From NCBI GenBank assembly GCA_026260175.1, contig JAKCWW010000184.1:1-64000 (forward strand): DNA of 64,000 nt, written 5' to 3'. Origin of the DNA: Reticulitermes lucifugus. Its lineage: Eukaryota > Arthropoda > Insecta > Blattodea > Rhinotermitidae. Under the pieces are notes generated by a model. The model had not been told where the DNA came from, did not search any database, and saw nothing but the letters and a program-made list of their open reading frames with translations. This document shows, piece after piece, positions 13,010 to 23,919 of the stretch (within the stretch, counting starts at the first letter, position 1; the number at the start of each line of letters is the position of its first letter). The position numbers and the translations under genes are program-made.

Positions 13010-14335
13010 CCTTAATTTTTCCAGTATAAAATACAATGCTACAGAGCTAGTGTTTTAAGGTAATTTCCAGACTACGTGACTTAAGTAGAAATATGTCAGA
13101 TTCAAAAACCCACAGGGTACATCTGTGAGGAAACACCTGTCACCGGAATACCACAATGTGAGCATCCAATTTATTATGATTGCTTACTCAACGTCAGACA
13201 CGTTGTTGCGTTATTCCGTTATATATTAAAATTAATTCCTTCCACAAATATAGACCATATTCGTCATATCATTTATAATATGTACGTGTTACTTCAGCTC
13301 TGTCTCAAGATGCAACGAGTGTATTAAATGTTTGTAACGTAAAAGCTATCCCTTTAAAAGGCAAGAACTTTGTTAGGTTGAGACTAGTGCAAGAATCTGT
13401 GTGGACCGCCTGTCCATGAAAAGTCCTACGTTCATATCACGAAATGTAACAAAAGACAGAATAAGGCATTTAAGTTTGTAAAACTATTAAAGTTTTAGAG
13501 GGTCAGCCTATGTGAAATACTTAGCATTATGTCGAGCTTATTTATTAAATCTTAAAGCTACAGAACTGAAATCACAAATTGATTTTGTATAATTGTAGAG
13601 ACATTCGTGAAGAAACCGAGAAACTGTGACCTTATGTTTTTTCCAGAGATTGAGCTACACAACCCTTTAAGTCGTTATCTGTTTTATATAAACACTCAGT
13701 CCGTACCGCGCAGTAAACACTCTCCACCTCAGTTATACAAAACCAATCTGTTAATGATGTATAAGGTAAACGTCGCTGTTTGCTCTGAGATCCGTACAAA
13801 ACACGTAAATGCAATGTGAGCACCACGTAGAATTTTTGAATATTTAACCTGTTGTTACGTAAGGTTACCGCTAGGCTTTAAAAGGCTTTCTTACGAGACG
13901 TAACAAAACTGAATGTACATTCTACGGTTTCAGTTAGCAGGTTACCTCAGCGGTAAGAAATATAATGTGAATTCGGGAAGTTTTCGATTACAATCTCCGC
14001 CGGAAAACTGGTCTCTCCAAGCCAAATTCAGGCATAGTACCTTAAAACAGGCCGTTCTTTCTCTATACCGCCCGACTCCACAATCATGATAGTCCTCGCA
14101 ACTAATTCAATGCTATTATGATATATATTATAAATTACATATTGTATATAGAGCACTGAATGCAGTTAACAAATCTACAGCCAAGCTACACCCCATACAC
14201 AATTCTACGATGACATGAACAATTTATGCGCATATTAAATTCTTAGCACGTTTATCCCGAAGGATAATAAAATTTCCACGGTAGAGGAACTGTAATTAAA
14301 AGCGTTTTGTCAAGGTCACTTACAGGGATATTACA
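13010..14335. other. No gene recognised
   Basis: AT-rich. A weak tRNA-like A/B-box arrangement at about 13940-14010 was considered and rejected. Confidence 0.4.
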
Positions 14336-14344
14336 GTCTGAGAT

Positions 14345-14445
14345 CGTAAACCACCTTCCCGCCGTTAGACGAGGACGTGTTAGACGAAGAGAAGGGACGC
14401 CCTAAAGTCTTCAGCCTCGTATAATGATAGAAAGAAAGCAGTGGA
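14345..14445 (+). repeat. Fragment of a G/C-richer repeat (block B) shared with 17.5 and 48.4 kb
   Basis: The segment 'gaagagaagggacgccctaaagtcttcagcctcgtataatga' corresponds to 'acgccctgaagtctttaaccct' near 48378 and to 'ctccgcagtcttccaacccgtattaatga' near 17670. Family unknown. Confidence 0.4.
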
Positions 14446-14614
14446 TGAACAGCTATTCGTAACGTCACTGTATTTACCTTCTTATAAATTCCAATTTTAT
14501 ACGATTCTTAAGAACGTTTTGTGTGGCATAAAATACTTTTAATAGACTAATATATCAAAACATTCATCACCATATCAATCAAGGGAAAGGATATGACACA
14601 CAAGACAGAAGACA

Positions 14615-14855
14615 TGAGACCATATAAAAAGTAAACGTGAGAGGATAATACTAAAATGGATCTTAAAGAAACAGAATGGGAGGTTGTAGGCTGGATTCAT
14701 CTGACTGAGGATAGCTATTAGTTATATGCTCTTCTGAACACGGTAATGAACCTTCGGGACCCTTACAAGGTGTTAAATTTCTTACTTAGGTGAGGAAGTA
14801 TTGAATTGTCAAGTGGGAGACTGCTTCATGTAGTTAATGGGCTTGTACGCCGTAA
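14615..14855 (+). mobile_element. LINE-B copy 4
   Basis: 'gaggataatactaaaatggatcttaaagaaa' (the WED.IKMDLKE region), then 'gctggattcatctgactgaggatag', 'gaacacggtaatgaacctt' and 'agactgcttcatgtagttaatg', follow the LINE-B order in the same orientation as the other copies. The reading frame is broken. Confidence 0.65.
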
Positions 14856-14859
14856 TGCT

Positions 14860-17535
14860 GTAAAGGTTTTTAAATAACGGTGTGAAAATAGGAACCTGAA
14901 GTTGATCCCACAGAGAATCGAAAGATTTCGACTTACAGCGAATGATAAATAACACTTCAGTTTCAGCTCAGAGTAGCCTGATTAAATTAATATTTATCTT
15001 AAGCCTGGAATACAACCGAATAAACCTTAACTGCAGAATCAATTAAGTACCGTTTAAAATACTGCACAGCTGGACATTCTTCGTCATCACCTCACATGAG
15101 GTCTCAGTCCCGTTTTGTATGAATGAGAAGCACGCTTACGTCAGCAAGTGTGCAGTGTTCATTTCGAAAATAAATGCGCCCAAAAAAGAGTAGAAATCCA
15201 AAGAAAGTAAAATTAAATAAATCGTTTGGATTTTCATCTTTCACAATTCAAACATTTTGTGAAAACTTGAGTAAAAATGTCAACCATTTCTGGTAATTGT
15301 TTGTAATCAATTTAAACTCCCGAAAACGAAAGAAACTTTAAACTCATAATTTTATCTTATATTCACCGTGCATTTCAATTCAATATTTAGCAACCAACTA
15401 AATGCACATTTCATTTAAAACTATTTTATAGTTTTCTTAGATTCAGAATCAATGAAGATGGTTGTTAAATATTTAAACTCATAGTTTATATTTTTGTGCT
15501 CCGTAATTGGGAGGTCAAGGGATCAAGTCTCAGCCCGAAAATCAGCTACGCTAATAATTTCCCGGATTTTCTCTGGTCTTTTAGGCAAATAGTGGAGTAG
15601 TAAGTCTGCGCCAAACGCGGACACGATCGCTTTCTTACACGTTCTAATTAATTGTTCACTATTTGTGCGACGCCACGTATTCCGAGGAATTAAACATTTC
15701 TTTAAATATACGAAGCAGAAATGAAATACTTCCTATCATAATATTGCGAATGTAGTAAAATTAACTTTACACATTGTTAAGTGAAGTGATCGACGAACGA
15801 GCACATTATTTTCCTTGGCAAACTTTTCTAAAGCGAGCACAATTCCTTGTCCCACTGTTTCCAAGGTATACATTAATAACACCTTTCCAACGTAGGCTTA
15901 AGTCTTCCAAGTGACCACATCTCAGTAAGTTTTCTGCAGAATACTGTGGAGATTTCTTGTTTGTTCCATCCATGCTAGATGCCAGCGCTATGCAAGCTTT
16001 CTTGATTCCGTGACAAAGTCAGGTAAGCTGTGTAAATCCCCCAAGTTCATTTTTTAACTTTCTCACAATTCACTCATTGCTGCATCAAATCAGCTGCCGT
16101 CTCCGACTTGTGATGCCGCGCTGCAATTCCGTTCTGACCGACATAAGGTTTTCTTTGGGAGGTGGGGGGAGGGGGGAGGGGGGGGGCAGCAAGGGCAATA
16201 CGTAATTGTTTTAAGCGTCTAATACTAAGTGGGATTTTACTTGTACTTTGTAAATTTATTTCCTTTGTATTCTTTCGTAAGAATAAGAAACCACGTCTGC
16301 ATAACATGTTATGGATAGTTGATAAGACTAACAATTTTATTATCTCAGTAATAATGACTTCCACATTATTTGTGTCTATTTACTTCACTGTAAAGCAAAA
16401 TTTTGTTATTATTGCTAACAGGCATGAGAAATGAGAAAACGAGGAGAGTCATTCTACTACGACTAAGTAATTCAAGAGCTAAGCCAAGTTTACTTTGGTA
16501 TTATGTGCAAAAGAGAAGGAAAATAAACAGAAGCTGCTTATATGGGAACTTCTACGTAATTGCTAGGAGTAACATTACAAGACAGAATGCCAAATGAGAA
16601 AATAGAGCATTTACTGCCAACTCAGAATATGGCAGAATTAAAGCAATAGCAATTAAATTGGAAACAAAAGATAAACAGGACGAAATATATTACGAATACC
16701 AAAATCAGCTAACTTATATAATCCCAAAGGATAGGGAAACGTGTAGACACAGAATTAGGTGACAAGAACAGCTTTACGACTTCTGAATGTGGGAATCTGA
16801 TTATTGAGCTGAAAAGGGGAAAAAGTGATAAGATCACATTATTTAGTAGGTGTTTCGTGACTATGTGCAATGCTGCCTTAAATGTGTACGTGTGTACAGT
16901 AGTTCATACCTATACGCATATAAAATTACAAAAATCTTTTATCTCACGAAATATTTAATTCCTGGAATATTTGCCTTTTTTTACGGTTTCATCTAACAGC
17001 ATCCGATGAAACGACGTTTGAAAGTAATACATTTTATTAAATTCGTGTTGTTTTATTTTACCGTGAATAATTAACTGGCCCGTCATAAAAACACCAAAAC
17101 ACACAATAATTCTGCGTGTCACGTACTTGTTATAAATTTCTTTTTAAATGTTTCGGTCACAGGAACATCATGAAGATCTAATTTATGAACACTGCTAACT
17201 GCTTAAGCTTACATTCTGTTTCATCGTGGTAACTTATGACCGAAAAACGTAGGAAACAGTTATAATAAATGGCATACAGAATTACTGTTACTTTCACGGT
17301 TTTTACGATAAGACATTTTATGAAAGTTCGGCACGAATTCACGCGTAGTGAACCCTTCTGCATTATGAAGCGTTTATTCTCGCAGGAAACATGGCGTACA
17401 CAGTGTTCGTTACGACGTGAGGGAAAGACAAAATACAGTTGTCCCTGTGCACGCTATAAAAGCTTATCGAGTGGTGTAGACGTACCTCCCTTCATTCGTA
17501 AACTTGGCACTAGATTGAGGTAAATAGCAAGCTTC
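14860..17535. other. No gene recognised; contains a G-rich run
   Basis: AT-rich. Frames such as 16074-16364 (-), 16162-16434 (+) and 17269-17523 (+) show no known domain. A poly-G tract at 16157-16187 is listed separately. Confidence 0.4.
16157..16187 (+). repeat. G-rich tract with quadruplex potential
   Basis: Five or more runs of three or more G occur within 31 bases, separated by single A or T. Confidence 0.7.
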
Positions 17536-17539
17536 ACAC

Positions 17540-17715
17540 CTCGACCGCTTTTACCCTCGCTGAAAAAACATTCGGCACCCTTTACATAGGAGGCTGCGTA
17601 GGCCCCATAATCAGGTTAGACGTTTTGAAGAAGAGAAAGTCCCTTGCAGCTACTGGAAATCGAAAAGGACTCCGCAGTCTTCCAACCCGTATTAATGACT
17701 GAACCATCCCAGCTC
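17540..17715 (+). repeat. Interspersed repeat, blocks A then B (shared with 48.4 kb)
   Basis: 'ctcgctgaaaaaacattcggc', 'ataggaggctgcgtaggccc', 'gttagacg' and 'agaaagtccct' align with 'ctggcgaaacaaccccggtgc', 'ttggaggctagacgggcct', 'gtctgatcg' and 'agtgtctttccct' at 48403-48498. Block B ('cgcagtcttccaaccc') follows here but precedes block A at 48 kb. Confidence 0.45.
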
Positions 17716-18014
17716 CTGTTATCCGATAAGGATTATTATTAACATTGGTTTACGTCGATGGACGAACGTGGGCCACTTTTTCGACTACCGATACTGCTTC
17801 AGTTCTCAGCCTGCACCTTCCTCACTTCCTTCGTTCTCATAACAGAACCACGAAGAAAGTTCGCACGTTGTTCGTGTATACTAGTCCGATGGGGAACAAA
17901 CAACCTTGGCGGTAATTCAGCAAAATGTTCGATTTAAAAATTACCAACAAATGGGTTGACAATTACACATGTGGCATTACATCCAACAGACCTTGATTTT
18001 GCGCGTAAACTCAC

Positions 18015-18089
18015 AATGCTGAAACAAGGGAGAATATTATTAATTAATTAATTAATTAGCAATAACATATTCTCCCATGTTTCAGCATG
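18015..18089. repeat. Hairpin: 24-bp inverted repeat around a TAAT run
   Basis: 'aatgctgaaacaagggagaata' (from 18015) pairs with 'tattctcccatgtttcagcat' (18068-18088) with about two mismatches. The loop includes TTAATTAATTAATTAATTAG. It may be the core of a small fold-back element. Confidence 0.75.
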
Positions 18090-18382
18090 TATGTTCACAT
18101 AATTGTGCAATCATAAATGACGAGGATATTCAAATAATTCGGTATTATTGCAATTCAATCCGACATTTAAATTCCTTGACTACTTTTGGTATATACTTGT
18201 TATACATTTACCATTACCTTATTTCCCTACACTGTACCAACAGCTGAAGTTAATTATTTATGAAAAATGGTTGTTAAAGTTGAGGTGGACAGTAAGTGTC
18301 TCGATGCCAAGACTGGAACCAAAGACCTACTGAATACATAATAAAAATAGCAACCAATTAATAACCCGCTGTTTTGGTCACA

Positions 18383-18406
18383 TAAATAAATAAATAAATA
18401 AATAAA
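18383..18406. repeat. (AAAT)n microsatellite
   Basis: About six AAAT units. Confidence 0.9.
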
Positions 18407-18409
18407 GGA

Positions 18410-21300
18410 AGATTACGCTATATAGTACAAGAACGTACAAATGTATTTTCCATTATTAAATCACGTTTTGCTATAATGTATTCAATTAATAATCCTGGCG
18501 CCTTTTGTAGAGTTTGCAAAGGAAACACAAGTTTTGTTATTTTTTCCTCGTCGCCAAAGAAAAACCAATTTCCATTTAGTGATTCAATTATGGAAGTTAG
18601 ATGTTACGGACTCAACATTATAATAATAATTATTATTTTTACAAAAAGGCCGTTACGAATATCTTTCAGAGTTTTATTGGGAAATATACGCAATATTCTG
18701 ATAGCACGTAAACGGATATTCCTGATTATGAAACATATTCCGTGACTGACTTCTGGGGGGAAATTAAAAGCAGTGACTTATCTTCCACAAAGTAGTCTCC
18801 CCTTCGTCGTTCATAGCAAACCCAGTAGACCACCCTCCCACTTTTAAATGCCCACATTGTGTTAAATTTGCAAATATTACTCATGTTTCTGAGGGGCTTA
18901 TTTTCTCCACGAAAGCACTTCGACACCCGGGAAGCTGTACACTGAATATTGACCTATGAACCCCAAGTTCTTCCTTCGATACTCTCGTCACGTAATGTGG
19001 AAGGAAATTCCTTTCCTCTTAGGGCACTTTTGAATCACGAGGAAAACAGTCGATCGACATAAAATCGGGCAAATATGCTGTAAAGGAAACCATTTGTACG
19101 TTGTTATGTGGCAAATAATTACAGTGATGAGTGCTAAGTGAGACTGCACAGTCATTACTCACAAGGAAAAACAATATCTCTCATTCCCACACACCTTGTT
19201 AGCAAACCACATGCCACCTAACACATACGACTCTCTACGAAAATTTCGTAAATCATCTCCTTCTGTCATTACAAGCGAGAGTAAATAATAAGACTATATA
19301 ATACAATGGCGGTGAACAACTGCAAGGCATATAACACTGCCTGATGTTTGAAAGGAACAAGACAGGAGATGTACGTGCAACGTATCATTCAGCGACGCTC
19401 GCATCTTTGTATGTCGATTTCTCTGTTCACTTTGTACTGTTGTACGCTGGTTTTCTCTGTGATACATTCATCGGCTATAACCTCAAAGCTTCACCAAGTC
19501 GAAATATTTTGTGATTGTTGATTTACAAGCAATAATTCGTCTACAATTTGTAGGTAAATTCGTGACCATTACATCAATAAATAAATCAATAAAACATCTA
19601 CCAATCTACCTACCCACCTAATGTCCTTAAACTACAAATTAATCTATAAATTTATGAATTCCAGCTAATTGGAATATCCCATGTTCATTTCCGAGAAAGA
19701 CTGAGGTTATTAACTATACATATAAATTTTTAAAACCAATTATGTTGCAACAATTTACACTCTATTCACACATGCGTTTCTACACAACCAATTAAAGCAT
19801 GTCTTCTTTCACTCATGGCCTACTATGTACGAACAATGCAGCTAAACAGATCTTAATGACATATAAGTCGATTCATGTCTCAGTATCCGTAAGTCTGACC
19901 GCAAAACATATTTTACCAGATCAGACGAAAATAATCAAGTATACTGCAATAAGAATTAAATATTACGACTGTGCGTTTGTATTTGTGCCCTAATTACTCG
20001 TCATACAAATCGCATCTTTTTCGCACGATATTATATTTGACCATCGATGGCCTGTCAGGCTTTGTCAACTGTTTGTTATCTCGTAAATGTCACGAATGTC
20101 GGATAAAACGCATTTCTTATAAAATGTGTACTTTTATTTCCTCTACACTGACATGCGTTTCCGTGGTTTAAATGTTAATATCTCCAAATGCAGAATTTAA
20201 TATTTTGTAGACGTCCTTACCTGTCTTTCCAAGTTTCACCTATAAATGGAAGCACATACTTTACTCGTTCACGTCAGGAACTTCAAAATGTTACACTTTC
20301 AATAAAAATGCCTTGTGGCAGGTTCCCGCAAGAGAGTTGCCAGCTACGTCACTTTCTTAATATCCCTATCGTGTGCTTCACTTCCCTATAATAAAATCAG
20401 CCTTCAACTTTTTGATCAGACCTCGTAAGTTTCCTCATTAATAACAAAAAGCAAACCTACATGCGATGTTTCTTATGAATAGCTGGCTTGTGCCACTGCA
20501 AGTTAATGACGTAACATTAGTCTTCGTTCTGCTACGCGCTCCTCCATTACTTAACGAATTACAACCACAACAGCGAACTAGGGCTTACCGAAATCGCACA
20601 AAACTAATTAATTAATTAAATCATATTATATGCAATGTGTACGCATAATAAAATCTTAATTTAGTACTGTAGGAGGGCGTATGTAGGTTTTGAAACGGAT
20701 TTTATAACAAACAGGTAAAGAGTATAACGATAAAGTTTGTCTTCTGAGAAGTTACGCCGCGTAGACTGGTAAATTTACAGGCGTTTCTAAGAAGCGTAGC
20801 ACCTCTGTCGTCAGGATAAAGCAGGCTACGAAAGGCAGTTGAAATTTAATCGAAAAAAACTTAAAATTTCCTTTTATAGCTACGATTTCCACAGACAATC
20901 CATCCGTTCAACAATTAGTATACATTAAAGCCCTTCAAGAATAAAATACAATTAAGATTTCACTGAACATGCGTCGATGGGATTGAGCTGTACAAGAAAG
21001 GCAACTTTCTAGAATAAGAGATACTACCTAGAGATATCTTATCGGCAAAGGCTGAGGCTGCAATATCGATACAAGCATATTTACCTCTGTTTCTTCGTTA
21101 AGACATGCTTCTTTTGCAATTTCTGCCACCTGGCCTATCAGTAACTTAAGGAGAAGCTTGCTATAGGAGGACAGCAAAACGACAAAATTCCGCATGATAT
21201 AACTTACGAATTTGAATGAAAGCAAATTAATATGAATTAAAACAAGACATTTCAGGTTCTCACAGTCGTTATAGTGAAAATTACCGCCATCTAGGGTACA
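18410..21300. other. No gene recognised
   Basis: AT-rich with many short frames (for example 18476-18745 +, 20188-20391 +) and no recognisable domain or exon. Confidence 0.4.
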
Positions 21301-21303
21301 TCA

Positions 21304-21410
21304 CGTAGCCTGGTAGAAGAGTAACGACGTTTCGGAGGAGCCATATTTATAGTAGAAGACGGAGGCAACAGATTGCTCCGAAATGTCGGTACTTATCTAC
21401 AAGACTACGC
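21304..21410. repeat. Inverted repeat with ~34-bp arms
   Basis: Left arm 'cgtagcctggtagaagagta' + 'acgacgtttcggag' (21305-21338). The right arm, read on the minus strand from 21409, is 'cgtagtcttgtagataagta' + 'ccgacatttcggag'. The two arms face each other about 35 bases apart. Each arm holds the CTCCGAAA(C/T)GTCG element also seen downstream of the ribozyme-like cores elsewhere in the window. Confidence 0.7.
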
Positions 21411-21602
21411 AATACGACATTCTAGGATACTGTTTCTCAACCGGAAGTTCGCAGAATGATGGAGTCTGGTCAGTACAGTTTAGTAATTTTTCAATTTTAA
21501 ATGATCTATGTCCGTACATTGAACAATTAGATATGATAACAAAACCAACAAATGCACATAAGTGTATGAAAGTATATTGTACACACTGTATAATTACTAC
21601 AT

Positions 21603-21631
21603 GTTTCGGCCACTCAAGTGACCATCCTCAG
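21603..21631 (-). ncRNA. Hammerhead-like core in the left arm
   Basis: The minus strand reads CUGAGGA - U - GGUCAC/UUGA/GUGGCC (6-bp stem II with one G.U) - GAAAC. CUGANGA and GAAA are the conserved hammerhead core elements. A single U separates A9 from stem II. I could not find a convincing stem I. Activity is unknown. Confidence 0.4.
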
Positions 21632-21969
21632 TGAGAACTACGAAGGATAGATACATTGAAATATTACAGAAGGGTTTGAGCCAATCCATAGATATAAACA
21701 ATGAATTTTAAAAATAATACATGGTTTAAAATACATATTAAAGAGTAAATTATATATATAAATATAATATAAATATTTTTGATTGATTCTGATGTGTAAC
21801 GGATAGTATGTATGTAGTACGTTATAATCAATCACAAATACTTTTTATCTGTAATTTAATCTTTAATATAAACTACGTATTATTATTAAAATTTAATATT
21901 TTATATCTGTGCATTGATTCAAAAACCTCTTTAGTATTTCGATGTATCTATACTTCATAATGCACCTCC

Positions 21970-21998
21970 CTGCTGATGGCCACATGAGTGGCCGAAAC
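21970..21998 (+). ncRNA. Hammerhead-like core in the right arm
   Basis: CUGCUGA (A6 changed to C) - U - GGCCAC/AUGA/GUGGCC (perfect 6-bp stem II) - GAAAC. This is the inverted partner of 21603-21631. The A6 change would be expected to inactivate a real ribozyme. Confidence 0.35.
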
Positions 21999-22049
21999 AT
22001 ACTTTCATACACTTATGTCTATTGTTTGGTTTTGATATATCTTAGTAAT

Positions 22050-23290
22050 TTTTGTTTTAATGTTGTTCCTAAACTTAGTTGTGTAATTATTGTTACGAAA
22101 ATTGTTATTCCTCAAATGAATTCTTATTGTGACTTAACAACTCTTTCCACAGGCAGTTATGATTCATGTTTGTAAACATTCCAGTGTTGAATGGAGATGT
22201 TACTAAAGAATGTGCGAGTTGAGACAATTCAGTTGGGGGGGGGACGAGGTATGCAGAGCTATTGCCTTTGTAAGGAGTCCGTGTTAAGAGAAAAGTAAAA
22301 ACATGTCTATGAGATTCGTTACAATAATACAGGCGGTTGTGTCAGTCTTACACAGGCATTATAGGAGAAGCTTATGTGTGGCACTACCATACCAAAGTAA
22401 GCATCGACACATTAGGTACAACATAAGCTAAATACGTGGATAAAAGTCAACATTAATGAAAAGCGCGATTAAAATAAATATATTACACCTAATGGTATTT
22501 TTGAAATGTATCTGACTGTTCAACATGACGCACTTTATTAATACAGCAAGACACATTTCCATTTTTGTCCCCCTAGTGAACATTTTCAGATCAGAGTCAC
22601 GTTATTTTCTCGGAAGTGTCCTTTACGGACATTATTTTCGTAATTATATATTTCGACTTTAGGTTGTCCGCGCACTGCAGAGTATGAAGTTACCCACAGA
22701 CTTGTCGTACATGGACTAGTTATCACGACTGTCCGTATGGAAACGACATAAACACGATAAGCTCACACAAACGTAACTACAGGACACGGCTGCCAACTGC
22801 TCGAATGTACACGAGGGTAATGCATAGCTATACATTCATGCTGGAAACTAGAACAAAAGCCGTGCTTTTCAAGGCTTGGCATGGTTTCGCGTTTCATGCA
22901 TTCCCTTACAGTGAGAAGGTGACGCTTTAGTATTGGAGAGCAGAGGCTCTAGGGGGTACACAAACAGCAGCCCCCAACGGACAGCACAGGAAATACAATT
23001 TATGACGTGGCAAAGTAGAGTACATGTTGGCTCACAAAAATTGCAACAGTGGGCCTCATACCGTGACTATCCTCATCAATTTTAAAACGGCCGACAACAT
23101 TATGAACATGAATTTGTAAGAACGTTGCCTTAACAAAGAGATAAGCATGTAGAACAGCTTTGCGATAGTCCATTTTCACACAACATAACTAAGCAATCCT
23201 AGCACAGGGTATACAATATGTAAGTTACTCGAAAGTCTCATTATGATCAGTCTGTTTCTAAACTTCGACCATCAAGTGTCGTTGCAAAAA
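22050..23290. other. No gene recognised
   Basis: AT-rich with a G9 run near 22236. No coding domain seen. Confidence 0.4.
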
Positions 23291-23297
23291 ACGACAT

Positions 23298-23329
23298 GTT
23301 TCGGAAAATGACTTTCTCTCCACCCTCAG
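23298..23329 (-). ncRNA. Hammerhead-like core, degenerate
   Basis: The minus strand reads CUGAGGG (A9 changed) - U - GGAGA..UUUUCC (5-bp stem II with a G.U) - GAAAC - AUGUC - GUU. The layout matches the other copies, but stem I is not apparent. Confidence 0.3.
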
Positions 23330-23679
23330 GATGAAAAGCCCATACCGAGATGACTCAACTGAAATATTTTCAACCTCCGGAACCCTGGGTAATGACTATT
23401 TTAATCGGACCCAGCTGAGTAGGTGTCTACCTATCCTTTCACATTAGGACGGAAAGACATTCGTATTTCGAAATGCTCTTTGTTTCAGGAACGCTAAAAA
23501 TGGACAAAGCTGAGAAATCGAATAAACATAAAATGTAATACGTCAATGTAATAACTCCAATGAATCGAGCAAAGTGTTTTTCAGTCCGTCTGTCACATGC
23601 CTTACCTTCTAAACTGGCACTGAGAGATATCACAAAAAATATCGACAGGAAGAAATTTCTTACGGCGAAAACAACAGGC

Positions 23680-23900
23680 CGATCCCGGTGGCCGTGCGGT
23701 TTAAGACGTAGGTCTGCGGTTGGAATCCCACTGGGGACATCGATGTCTATTGTGAGTGTTGTGTGTTGTCAAGTAGAGGTCTCTGCGACGGGCCGATCCC
23801 TCATCCAGAGCAGTCCGACCGAGTGTGTGTGTGTGTCATTGAGTGTGATCAAGTGCAACAATAACCCTCTACACCTACAGTGAGTACGTAGAAGAGGTCA
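23680..23900 (+). repeat. SINE-A copy with tRNA-like head
   Basis: The 5' part has an A-box-like 'tggccgtgcggtttaag' and a B-box-like 'ggttggaatccc' 40 bases apart, the internal RNA polymerase III promoter of tRNA-derived SINEs. Then comes the shared body 'caagtagaggtctctgcgac', a CCGACCGAG block, a GT run and 'gagtgtgatcaagtg'. It ends in an A-rich tail near 23918. The 107-codon frame through it (23560-23883) is a chance reading of the SINE. Confidence 0.8.
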
Positions 23901-23919
23901 GACTAAGAAAGAAAAAAAA

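Larger units (their letters stand above)
21528..22045. mobile_element. Inverted-repeat element with a hammerhead-like motif in each arm
   Basis: The left arm (about 21528-21640) and right arm (about 21962-22045) are imperfect inverted copies. Both read 'acataagtgtatgaaagtat', then 'gtttcggccactca.gtg.cc', then 'atc', from the outside inward. The interior of about 320 bases is AT-rich and has no coding potential. The left arm carries 27 extra bases (21574-21600) absent from the right arm. No transposase or reverse transcriptase is present. It could be a fold-back element, or two opposed terminal fragments of a Penelope-like element. Confidence 0.6.

Noticed and set aside
13935-14010. tRNA-like A and B boxes (also near 15490, 31240, 33170, 61220 and 62150)
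   Set aside because: No cloverleaf can be drawn and box matches are weak; at most very old SINE heads.
23560-23883. 107-codon frame containing RWPCGLRRRSAVG
   Set aside because: This peptide is the tRNA-like head of SINE-A read as protein.
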